Shown piece after piece: positions 35,542 to 44,853 of a stretch of 64,000 nt of DNA. Position 1 is the first letter of the stretch. Each line of letters opens with the position of its first letter. The notes under the pieces were generated by a model, which saw only the letters and a program-made list of their open reading frames with translations, was not told where the DNA came from and made no database searches. The stretch is from Zelopaecilomyces penicillatus (Eukaryota > Ascomycota > Sordariomycetes > Hypocreales > Pseudodiploosporaceae): positions 2,542,001 through 2,606,000 of the forward strand of contig VCCP01000001.1 in the NCBI GenBank assembly GCA_005765155.1, written 5' to 3'. A program made the position numbers and the translations under genes.

Positions 35542-36258
35542 ATGCTCACGACAGCCCCCCACCTTCGCATTCGCCGCCCCTCGCCTACTACGGCCGAATT
35601 CACAGTCACGACTCTTCCGCCGCAGACGCTGCCTCTACGCCTGACATGGCTGTTCCTCCTGTTGCTCCGGCTCACCCTCGCAGTGGCGGCGTTGCTCGTA
35701 CTACATGCTCGTTGGGCTCGCGAGACAGGCCAGCTCGCCAGCCTGTCGCCACCGCTTCCGTTCCCACGACAATGGTCCCCCCAGCAGAAGTTACTCTCCG
35801 TTGAGGGTCTCCTGTTTGTGCTCAACATGTTCCAACGGTCTTCCTCGGGCGTGGCACTTGCCCGGCTTGCGGCCACGGTCCCGCTTCCTGCGCTGCTGGT
35901 TGTGGCCGCGGTGCTTGTTTACCTGGTCGGTCTGCGATTTCACGCCGAGGAGAGTCTGTTGGTGCTACGTGGGCTGGGTGTGCAGACGAGTAAGAGCGCC
36001 GGCACTTATTTCGCCAGTGCGGCAACGCGCTTTATACCGACGGAGAAGATTCAAGATATTTTTGTAAATGAGGCGTTTCTCGGCTTCGAGGTTCGGTACT
36101 ACCTCGTAGTTGTGGTGGAGGGCGAGGACGATGTCGTTGTGGTCTTTCCGGGCCTCCTTCCTAGGAGGAAGATTGTGGAAACAGTGTGGCGAGGCGCGCG
36201 AGAATCTCTATATGAAAAGAGAGGAGACGATAGATCTGGGGGCTGGGACAAGTCATGA
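35542..36258 (+). CDS. GPI15: GPI-GlcNAc transferase subunit PIG-H/Gpi15
   Basis: Intron-free frame of 238 residues. Two hydrophobic segments (about 33-54 and 113-133) precede a soluble PIG-H domain (about 137-227) with the family signature EESLLVLRGLGVQ, then RFIPTEKIQDIFVNEAF and a conserved RYYLVV beta segment. The protein belongs to the GPI-N-acetylglucosaminyltransferase complex with Gpi3/PIG-A. It acts at the cytosolic face of the ER in the first step of GPI-anchor synthesis, moving GlcNAc from UDP-GlcNAc to phosphatidylinositol. It is convergent with DEG1, with 221 bp between stop codons. The length and order of membrane segments fit fungal Gpi15. Confidence 0.9.
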   Translation: MLTTAPHLRIRRPSPTTAEFTVTTLPPQTLPLRLTWLFLLLLRLTLAVAALLVLHARWARETGQLASLSPPLPFPRQWSPQQKLLSVEGLLFVLNMFQRSSSGVALARLAATVPLPALLVVAAVLVYLVGLRFHAEESLLVLRGLGVQTSKSAGTYFASAATRFIPTEKIQDIFVNEAFLGFEVRYYLVVVVEGEDDVVVVFPGLLPRRKIVETVWRGARESLYEKRGDDRSGGWDKS

Positions 36259-36479
36259 CATAGCCCATTTTCGAACCGAATACAGATACAAAACCATCAT
36301 GCGCCTAAGAATATCATATACTGGCTAATCCCATTTGGACTTGTCAGTGTTTCTTTGAGGAGTGCCGAAGTAGTTATGTACACCCAATAACAGTTAATAG
36401 ACACGAACTTCCACCTACGACTGGTGGGGGTATTATCAATGCCAACCATAATGTCTAGTATCTAATTCTAGAAATGTCT

Positions 36480-38453
36480 TCATGCTGTACTCTCGTTGCC
36501 AGCCTCCTCCATTTTGAAATTGCGAAGCTTTTGTGCCCTCATGTCTTCAGCGTCCGCAAAGCCCTTGCGCCTCGCATACTTGTCATTCTGCTCTTCAGCC
36601 GACTGGAGCATCTTCAACTTCATTATGTTAATGTACTTGCCACTTAGACGCCCGCCGTTTCCGCCCTCATACACCCTTGTGCTAGTGCTCAGCTTGCTGC
36701 CGGCCCCATTTCCGGCATCGATGCGGTTGTGGGAGCCCTGCTGGGAAATTTGCTGCAGGAGTTGGCCGGCCAGCAACTCATCCATCTTTTTCCCACGCCA
36801 ATTCTGCCAGGCATCGTCCATGATGCCAAACTGGCCAAATCTTCCCGTTTGTCCGTCATCACCGATGTAGATCCAGTCGAGCGTGTCTTTATGTCTAGGC
36901 TCTATGCCACTGGCGTTCAGGTCGGCTGGGAAGATGCAATCCCATAGGACGAGTGGCACCTCGTCGGCCATGACGTAGTTTGGTCGGCATGGATTCTTCT
37001 CTACATCGAGGAGCTCCGATACGATAGAGGGAGCCTCGAGCCTCTGAGCAACAAGGAAGAGGATGGAAACCATATGTCGGATCTGGTGCCACAGAAAAGC
37101 TGAGCCCCGAACCGTAAAGCAATAGACTTTGGGATACACCCCCTCTGTATCGTTGAATCCCTGGGGAGTGAATCCACTGGCAGTCTTGAGATACGGCAGC
37201 GCCGATGCAACGTCCTTGACCTCGACCACATCAGCCTCAAAGATCCTCCTTTTGAAGTTCGTAATCTGCTTGGCCGGGTCAACTTTGCAGAGATTGCGGA
37301 AGTCGTTCTCTCCCTCATACAGCTTAGCTGCCTGGCGCATGGCATCTATGTCCAGCCACCCAGACTTCATGCCTTCCTGCTGGGGCGGCGATTCAAGCTG
37401 CGATGGGCAGGGGGCGAAGGCGGGCTGGGTGAAAAAGTAGCGGTACTGGCGTTCTCTACATGAAAACCGGGCAGAGAAGTCTGGAGGAGGCGAGGGGCAC
37501 CAGGCGAGAATGCGTATGTCCTTGGGCAGGAGGCGGTTAAGAACGTGAGCGTATGGGATTTCGTCGAGGATAGGATCAAAAGGTTTCGTTGGCAATGTGT
37601 CCTCTGCCTCTCCTTTTTCATCTATCTCCGTCGTCTCGTGGGCCCCAGTAGGTGCCAGAGAGGCTCCGCCGTCTGGGTCGGCGACGGCCTCTTCTCCGTC
37701 ATTCGACCGTACCGTCTTTTTGGGCAATGGCCTGTTGCTCCGTACCCTCAAGCCAATAACCTGGCCAAAGGCGCTTACTCCGCGATCTGTACGGCCACAC
37801 TTGGAGTATTCGCAGCAATCAAAGTCAACCACCTTCTCATCTTCGGGAAAGATGAGGCACGATTTAGTGAGTGCGTTCCACAGCTCCTCCTCGATGGCGG
37901 GCTGGTTGCCCATGGCCTGGAACTCATAGCCACCGTAGTTTTTCCCTAGGTACGCTAATTTCAGAGCGATATACCGAGTCGAGTATCTTGAAGGGTCGAT
38001 CTTCTGTTTCCCCTTGGGCTTTTTGGCCGGTGTGGAGGCAAGAGCCACATCCGTTACCTCGCCATCAAGTTTGCTAGAGACATCCTCTTCTTTGACGAGG
38101 GACCCGGATTTAGGTTGTGATGAAGATGAGAGACTGGACTGGGCGGAAGCTGCTTGTGCCTGTGCCTGTGCTTGGGCTTGCGCCTGAAGCTCCCGTTCAA
38201 GCTCCTTGACCCGCTGGACAAGCCCGGTCTTGGTCCAGTTGTTGTAGTTTACCTGGCCCGACATGTCCACATGCGCTGCCCTCCGCCGACGGATCTGGCC
38301 GATGTTTTTGGACGACTGAGAAGCGTAAAGCCGGAACTGAAAAAGAGCCCAAAGTTGGTGATGGAGGTGTGGCGATGGGTTCCTGGGCTTGCAGGTTCTG
38401 GTGAGGGCGTCTACAGAAACACTGAGCCCAGATCCGCTGCGGAACGGCTGCAT
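36480..38453 (-). CDS. DEG1: tRNA pseudouridine synthase Deg1/Pus3 (TruA family)
   Basis: Uninterrupted minus-strand frame of 657 codons. The TruA-type catalytic motif CGRTDRGVSAFGQV is present, with the catalytic Asp at residue 223 in this numbering, and the second half-domain has ARFSCRERQYRYFF and GSAFLWHQIRHMV. The extra C-terminal domain is typical of Pus3, which makes pseudouridine at tRNA positions 38 and 39. A second ATG at 38264 starts MSGQVNYNNWTKTGLVQRV and would give a 594-residue form. The 63-residue extension upstream is poor in acidic residues, Arg-rich and contains RLYASQ (41-46), which resembles a mitochondrial processing site. A Gln-Ala repeat (about 90-102) precedes the fold. 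A TTTTTCAG at the extension could alternatively be a splice acceptor. Confidence 0.93.
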   Translation of the reverse strand: MQPFRSGSGLSVSVDALTRTCKPRNPSPHLHHQLWALFQFRLYASQSSKNIGQIRRRRAAHVDMSGQVNYNNWTKTGLVQRVKELERELQAQAQAQAQAQAASAQSSLSSSSQPKSGSLVKEEDVSSKLDGEVTDVALASTPAKKPKGKQKIDPSRYSTRYIALKLAYLGKNYGGYEFQAMGNQPAIEEELWNALTKSCLIFPEDEKVVDFDCCEYSKCGRTDRGVSAFGQVIGLRVRSNRPLPKKTVRSNDGEEAVADPDGGASLAPTGAHETTEIDEKGEAEDTLPTKPFDPILDEIPYAHVLNRLLPKDIRILAWCPSPPPDFSARFSCRERQYRYFFTQPAFAPCPSQLESPPQQEGMKSGWLDIDAMRQAAKLYEGENDFRNLCKVDPAKQITNFKRRIFEADVVEVKDVASALPYLKTASGFTPQGFNDTEGVYPKVYCFTVRGSAFLWHQIRHMVSILFLVAQRLEAPSIVSELLDVEKNPCRPNYVMADEVPLVLWDCIFPADLNASGIEPRHKDTLDWIYIGDDGQTGRFGQFGIMDDAWQNWRGKKMDELLAGQLLQQISQQGSHNRIDAGNGAGSKLSTSTRVYEGGNGGRLSGKYINIMKLKMLQSAEEQNDKYARRKGFADAEDMRAQKLRNFKMEEAGNESTA

Positions 38454-38923
38454 GCAAGATTGGTGGAGTTCTTTTTTTTCCCTCGCCTTTTTACCTCACA
38501 GGCACGCACACACACACATACATACCATAGATGTGCGCTCACTTACTTACTAACTCACTCACTCACAACAAAACGGCTCTAGTCGAGGCCTTCACTCACA
38601 ACGAACAGCCAGTCACAGGCAGATAAACGGGGTAATAAATGGGATGCAGATTTGTGGTGTGGCTTGTGGCCTCCTGGGGGGTTGGATTGCTGTGGCGCTG
38701 TCTCGGGTTATCGGTATGATGGCAAGGGTTTATGGCCTTGTCAACCTGTCAAGCGCCACACCGGCCTTGGGGAGTCAGTCGATGGGCTAATACGAATCCG
38801 AACCAGCCTTATCTATCGGTGCCGTATCTGGGTCATCCTTTGTCTTTCTATTGACTTGGGAGCACCCTCACATAGTGGTGATTCCAGCTGCATGCAACTT
38901 CATCATCTTTTATAAAAAAAACA
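38454..38923. promoter_or_regulatory. Divergent promoter region DEG1/Rho-like gene
   Basis: A 470-bp spacer containing CA and ACTC simple repeats close to DEG1 (38508-38568) and AT-rich sequence directly before the GTPase start. No gene seen. Confidence 0.5.
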
Positions 38924-39763
38924 ATGAGCTTGGAGAGTTTCAAGGTACTGCTGGTAGGGGATGAGAAATGTGGCAAGACAACACTTCTCTCGTTCGTGGC
39001 CCGCCCCATTCAACAACGTTAATGTTCACCTCTGCGATCTCAACTTGTCTATGCGCAAACAAATTGCTTAATGGTAGTAAATTACTGACTTGATACGGCT
39101 ATTTTGGCCTCTTATAGGAGATTGAGCGCTGGTGAAGAGGTCAATCCAATCCCACTCCTCCGGGACATTGACCAGCCGTTCATATTCTCTATCAACGCAT
39201 CTAGCATCAAATACCGTTTCGAATTCTATGACACTTCAAGCCCAGAAAACTGGCGCCTTTTGGACCCCGATGTTATTGTTATATGTTATGATATCAGCCA
39301 ACGACTGAGTCTCATCAACATGAAGCGATATGTCCGTAATTTTCAAAATCCCTCCTTAATATTCCATTCTTTGGCCCGCCCTCACCTCTAGAAGAGATGG
39401 AAGAAGCTTACTCTGGGTGTTGGTTGATCTTGTTGGGGCTTTGATTGCTGACGAAAGAGATGAGAGGGACAATGAGGATAGTGGATCAATGAAGTCAAAA
39501 TGTCTTTTCCGCGAATCGACGCCTTGCCAATCGTGGTCTGTGGTTTGAAGAGGGACCTGAGATCGGAAAAGGATCCCAACGGCATCATCTATCCACAAGA
39601 CGCCTACCAGATGGCGCAAGATTTGAGAGCAGACCGATACGTCGAATGCTCGGCGTTGACGGGCGAGCTGCTCAAGCCGGCGTTTGAGGACATTTGTAAG
39701 ACGGCAATCAAGACAACAACCGTGGAGGGGGGGCAGACTGAGGGTGGATGTACCGTGATGTGA
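38924..39763 (+). CDS. Atypical Rho-family small GTPase; intron 1 not resolvable by normal splice rules
   Basis: Exon 1 starts at 38924 (MSLESFKVLLVGDEKCGKTT) and carries the P-loop GDEKCGKT. Exon 2 ends at 39331 and exon 3 runs 39482-39763, ending in the prenylation box CTVM. Exon 2 to exon 3 joins cleanly (KRY, then WINEVKMSFPRID). Between exons 1 and 2 the acceptor at 39117, with a CTGAC branch site, needs a donor leaving two bases, and no GT exists there: the expected point after FVA-CG is followed by CCCC, and exon 1 stops at 39020-39022. A donor at 39018 with an unusual acceptor at 39137 would be in frame. The G motifs are divergent: DTSSPENW replaces DTAGQE and GLKRD replaces the N/TKxD motif, so GTP hydrolysis is probably weak. 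Possibly a membrane-bound, GTPase-poor regulator of polarity; a pseudogene or assembly error is also possible. Confidence 0.7.
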
Positions 39764-39829
39764 TATGGGAAGAAGCCGAGAGGGAAAGAGGAAAAAAGAG
39801 GCAGGCTGGTGACTGGCTCGTGGATTCTT

Positions 39830-40418
39830 TCAAGAGGCGGCAACTTGGTCCATGGAGATATCGACGTCTTCTTCCTCCTGGGCAGGTGCAGGTTCGAACT
39901 GGCCCAGTACTTCGGCAATGATAGTGACTATCTGCTCCTGCTGCTCTTCGTCAAAGCGCTCGCTCATGTCCTCAATGACAGTGTTGAGGGCGGCTACCGT
40001 GCCCGGACGCAGGTTGAGAAGCATGACGACCTCGCCCTTGGACAGATCATAGGGACGGAGACACTCCAGCAGCTTTGAGATGCACTCAGGGGTGTATGTG
40101 AGAGGCTCTTGACTCAGCGGACTGGGTTGACTGCGCAGGTACTGTAGCAGCTATATATAAGTATAACGGCATTGTCGTGGTTAGCCTTTGAGTACAAGAT
40201 TGGAATAGGATAGGATAGGATAGAGAGGTATGGAGGAGAAGTTGCCATTAATAATGTTCAACTCGACTCGCATCTTGGCGGCTCACCTCTCTGACAACCG
40301 TCTCCAGGTTGGGAGGTCCACGACGCTTCTTCTGCTTGTATCGCGCACGCTGATCAACCAGGTGTTGCAGAACCTCGTAGTTGCTCAGGACAGCGGACTG
40401 GGCTTCAACGATCTTCAT
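39830..40418 (-). CDS. RPC17: RNA polymerase III subunit Rpc17 (RPC9/CRCP family)
   Basis: Exons 40418-40287 and 40150-39830 on the minus strand join to 150 residues. The N-terminal helices (MKIVEAQSAVLSNYEVLQHL) and the HRDC-like C-terminal domain with the segment VVMLLNLRPGTVAALNTVIE are characteristic. The tail is acidic. Rpc17 pairs with Rpc25 to form the Pol III stalk that contacts TFIIIB during initiation on tRNA and 5S genes. The 136-nt intron has a GTGAGC donor and a TATATAG acceptor. The stop codon lies only 66 bp from that of the convergent Rho-like gene, so their 3' UTRs almost certainly overlap. Confidence 0.93.
40206..40222. repeat. GGATA pentanucleotide repeat inside the RPC17 intron
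   Basis: Three tandem units of GGATA inside intron 1 of RPC17. Confidence 0.75.
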
Positions 40419-42345
40419 TTTGGCAATTTGGTTTTGGACAATTGCCCTGTTTGCTCTGTGTCACACTCTTTTCACCACAAGCATGCATACGCGCACACAC
40501 GTCCTCTCTGTCCGTCTGTCTGTCTCTCCCTTTCTCTTTCTTTCTGGCCTCCCGCACTCGCTCAGCCGTCTCTCGCGGGTTTTGTCGGGCCTTTTTTCTC
40601 CCACCCACCAGGAATAATTTTCACCAAAGCCAGTGTTTCGCTGGGTGTGAGGCTGCGATCAAGGTGGCCAATCAGCACAGCCCAAATTAATCGTTTTGGT
40701 GGAAAACATTCCACAGTTGAGCACCAGCCACACAGTTGCACTGAGATACCTAGGTACCAAGTTTCCGTCAGGTTTCTTACATAGTAGAACCGCAAGCTGC
40801 CGGTATTTCTCGCATTAGAAAACTGTGCTTGGCACGTGGGGTAAGCTCTGAGGGAGGCAATTGGTTTGCAAAGCGAAGCTCTACAGGCTAGAAAGACCTC
40901 GTACAAACTCCATATGGAGGAGTATCCGTTGGTAATTGAATAAGGTACAGCCAGGTTTTACACCAGACCCACCAGCCACATTCTCGCGCTACTACGTAAC
41001 CACAACCCTCCTCCAGCATTGATATTGGGTCTAGGGAAGAGTGACTTTGATCGTACTTGTTTAACTTTCAATGTCTTGGCGCTATGAAGAATAGCGACGG
41101 AACCAAATTTCCTCCTTGAATATGGCACCGGTACCGGTACATTCTTCGCAGCCACACGAGATTTGTGCTGCTGTCTCCATGGAGTGCGGCATTATGATTC
41201 GATGGGCCAATGCGACGTTGGTGATTCGCAATTGATTGCCCCCCCTCCCCTGCTTCTCCCTTTTGTCCGCGGCACGCTCAAGCTCTGACTGTACGTACAT
41301 ACGGTATGCCTTGATCTGTGATCTTCAATTCACTTTGCTGACCTGTTCCCAGATATCAACGATGCCTCTGCTGGCGATTTCCCTCTACATACTAAGAATG
41401 CTTGAGCGTTAATGCAGGCAGGCAGGCAGGCAGGCATATACTTCTAGTACAGGAGTATCTGATAGGTACTTGCACATGTCTGCTGCCTATAGTGACGTGC
41501 CTGGCACCCTCAGACCTCTGACGCCATGTCTCACCGCCTGTGGGTGGATTACCACCGGCCCTGGAAGGCTAATGTTGGCGGGGTTGGTCGCCGTGCGGTG
41601 CCTGTAATTACTGGGTTACAGCACTGTAAGGCTCACTCGCGGCATGGCTCAACCGCTGTGTATATAGTGGTGTATAGCGGGTGTGCAGCCCTGGCACAGG
41701 TAGCACTACCTGGCCACAGCCCCCACCACGCAGGATGGAGCCCTGCACTCGAAATTTTTTCCTGCCCGGCTGGAGCTTCTCGAAGCGCTCGTGCATGTGC
41801 ATGCAATAATATCTATCGCGGCCGCCGGCGAACTGACTCAGAGAAACTCAGTTTCTCTTTCTCTTTCTTTCTTTCTTGTCTCTCAACTTCTCTCTACCAG
41901 CACCCGCCGACCGCCCGGCCTTCCGATCCTCTCCTCATAATGCTGCTTCTGTGACCCATCTCCAGCCTCTTTGCTGCCGCCGTGCTGCTTATTGCTGCTC
42001 ATCCAACTTTTCCTGCCATCTTATACTTACTGCTGCTGTCTCGTCGACCGATTCCGTCCTCTTCCGATTTCCTCCTTCATTCTGCGCCGCAATCGGCCGG
42101 GGTTTATTGGTTTTTTTGGGCCGCCCCAAAAGCGCTCGGTCTACGGTTCGCCTCTGACGTCGCCAATCGCTTCCTCCCCGCCTGCCAAACGGCGGGTCTT
42201 GTTGGCAGAAAACAATTCGCACCCAAAGCCTCGTTTTGCTCGGTTTCTACAGTTCCGCAGTCAAGGTTGATACTCGGCAAAATCATACCCATCAACGCGT
42301 CGTCGATAACCTTCCACCGCAGCCAACAACCAAAACGACAGCATC
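40419..42345. other. Divergent region RPC17/PRS1
   Basis: No supported gene. It holds a CT-rich tract (40507-40550), a GCAG microsatellite (41414-41436), the palindrome ACCGGTACCGGT (41127-41138) and, from about 41840, the pyrimidine-rich leader of PRS1. A four-codon uORF (ATG at 41940, stop ending 41954) lies in that leader. Confidence 0.5.
41414..41436. repeat. GCAG tetranucleotide repeat
   Basis: Five to six tandem GCAG units in non-coding DNA. Confidence 0.85.
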
Positions 42346-43721
42346 ATGGTTCGCAACATTGTCCTCCTGGGCGGTAACTCGCACCCTCATCTGACGGAGA
42401 GCATGTGCGAGTTCCTTTGCATTCCGTCATGTAACCGCATTCTCACCAAATTCTCCGGTGGCGAGAGCCGTTGCGAGATCAAAGACTCCGTCCGTGGCAA
42501 AGATGTTTACATTGTCCAATCTGGCTCTGGCAATGTCAATGACCATCTCATTGATCTGTGTATCATGATATCAGCCTGCAAGACTGGTTCTGCAAAGCGT
42601 GTCACTGCCGTCGTGCCATTATTCCCTTACTCCAGACAGCCTGACTGGCCCTACAACAAGGCCGGCGCGCCTCTGTCAAGATCAACAGACGGCGCCAGGA
42701 AGGATTATACGTTTGAGAGTGTACCGGCAACTCCTCGTCCTGGCGGTCCCAAGAGCAATGGCGTGCTCAATGGCGTCAATGGCCTCGCCGACAGGCTTGC
42801 CAAGACCGGCATCGCTGATGGTCACGCGAGGGAGCACCCTAATGGCGAATACTTCCCGCCCGCCAAGCGCTCCGATACTCTCTCGAGTGTGGGCTCCAAT
42901 GGCCATCATGGTGAGGGCTCAGTCACCTCGCAACGCAGCTTCACAACGCATGACTACCAGGATCCCCGCAAACCGGGTAATTTCCAGGCGAAACCTGGGT
43001 ACAAGCAGTGGGTGGCTCAAGCTGGCACTCTTGTTGCCGACCTTCTCACCTGCGCTGGCGCCGATCATATCATTACCATGGATCTCCATGATCCACAATA
43101 TCAAGGCTTTTTCGACATCCCCGTGGACAATCTTTACGGAAAGCCTCTACTTCAAAACTATATCATTACACACATTCCCGACTATCGAGACGCCGTCGTT
43201 GTTTCCCCCGACGCCGGTGGCGCAAAACGAGCTACAGCCATTGCTGATGATCTCAACATGGACTTTGCTCTTATTCACAAGGTAATGCGTCCCCAAAAAA
43301 TACTTATGTGCTCAAGATTCACTCGTGTTAAATATTGCAGGAACGTCGTCCCATCAAATTCACTGAGCAGCGCAACGCCAGCATGATGCTCGTCGGTAAT
43401 ATTGCTAATCGGGTTTGTATTTTGGTCGATGATCTTGCCGATACCGCCAATACCATTACGCGAGCTGCCAAACTGCTGAAGCGTGAGGGTGCCACCAAGG
43501 TTTACGCCCTCATCACCCACGGCGTCTTCAGTGGGGATGCCATCTCCCGCGTCAATGCGTCAGCTATTGATAGGATCATTGTGACCAATTCGGTCCCGCA
43601 GCATGAGCATCGTCGCATGTGTCCGAAACTGGATGTCCTTGACATCTCCCCCGTTTTTGCCGAGGCTATTCGACGAGTCCATCACGGCGAGTCGATTAGC
43701 GTACTCTTCCAATATGCTTAA
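42346..43721 (+). CDS. PRS1: Ribose-phosphate pyrophosphokinase with Prs1-type insertion
   Basis: Exons 42346-43281 and 43341-43721 join in phase 0 to 438 residues. PRPP synthetase features are ITMDLHDPQYQGFFDIPVDN, VVSPDAGGAKRA, and the PRPP-binding loop ILVDDLADTANTI at about 339-351. The region after FPYSRQ (about residue 98) is interrupted by a disordered Ser/Gly/Pro-rich insertion of about 120 residues, up to KQWVAQAGTLVADLL near 220. Such a non-homologous region is known in yeast Prs1. The enzyme makes PRPP from ribose-5-phosphate and ATP for nucleotide, His, Trp and NAD synthesis. In yeast, Prs1 needs a partner subunit and links to cell-wall integrity signalling. The insertion may therefore carry signalling sites (inference). 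A short uORF sits in the leader. Confidence 0.95.
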
Positions 43722-44853
43722 AGCTCCCGGCCGCCCCCCCTTGAACAGTGGGGCCGTCATTGGCATCTGACTCTCTCTATATTTGCTCTATGGAGACTGA
43801 ATTTGCTGCGAAGAATGGAATTGGAAAGGCAGGGGTTGTTTTGATTGAGGGTGGCTGCTATGTTGTTTCTTGTTTTATGTTATCCTGCCTCCCCCTATTC
43901 CTCCCTCGGCTTTCCGTCCCCGGTGGCCTTTTCTTTTTTTTATGACTTTTGCCTTGGCGAAGATCTGGGGACTCGGTCAAGTCCGTTGTAACTGTCCTTG
44001 GAAAAAAAAACCTGCGCAAATCTTCTGGAGTTTTTATATTTCAAGGGAATCCACATCCCCGCCCGCGTTGCGGGTAATTCCCATAGCATATGCTTCTGCT
44101 CTAGGGACTGGCTGGCTGGCTTGTTTCTTGTCTGCTTTGGTTATGGGCTAGCTGTGGTCGAGTAACGCGGAATGGTTGTATGACCTACTGCTGCTGCCTT
44201 TGCACACTCTCTATCTGCATCAATATTTTGCTACACACACTCACACTCACAAACACACACATATGAATCTGGCACTATCAGATGGCGCGCTACGTTTGGG
44301 CCGAGTTCCATCTAGCGCGCCTGTCTCCCCCACGGGACCGTGGGGAGCGAAACAGGTTTTGGTTTCCATTAATCAAAACACATCATTTATAGAAAGTAGA
44401 AATGGATCGTAGACTTTGGAAAACCCCTGCTCCCTAGACTGGTCTAGGAAGTACAATATTTACCATGTGCTTGCCCTCGTGCTGGCTGACACATTGACTT
44501 TTGTTGTTTGATTTGGTACATTGCTTACGGCGTTGACTGAAGGCTGCCTAGATGTTGCTCTTCTTTTACTTTGGGACATACTTGGAGTTGACCGATATCC
44601 TTTTTAGTCGGCGGGCGCTGCGGGTGTGACCCGATCTGATGGATCTGTGTCATCTGAACGCATTTTTATGATGCAAGTTATTACTAAATAAACCACCATT
44701 CCATTATGGGGTATCGCTGATTATTGTATCGAATACTTTTCGCTTCGCATGTACCATCTCTGTATCGGGTAGCCACTTCCTCTTTGCCTCCTCCACACCT
44801 CTTTACTAAATATAGTCCCGATGGCATGAATTCCCAGAGCCATGGGATCAGCC
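43722..44853. other. Convergent 3' region PRS1/PARP-E2
   Basis: No supported gene. Contains a CA/CTCACA microsatellite (44233-44263) and AT-rich 3' UTR-like sequence. Confidence 0.5.
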
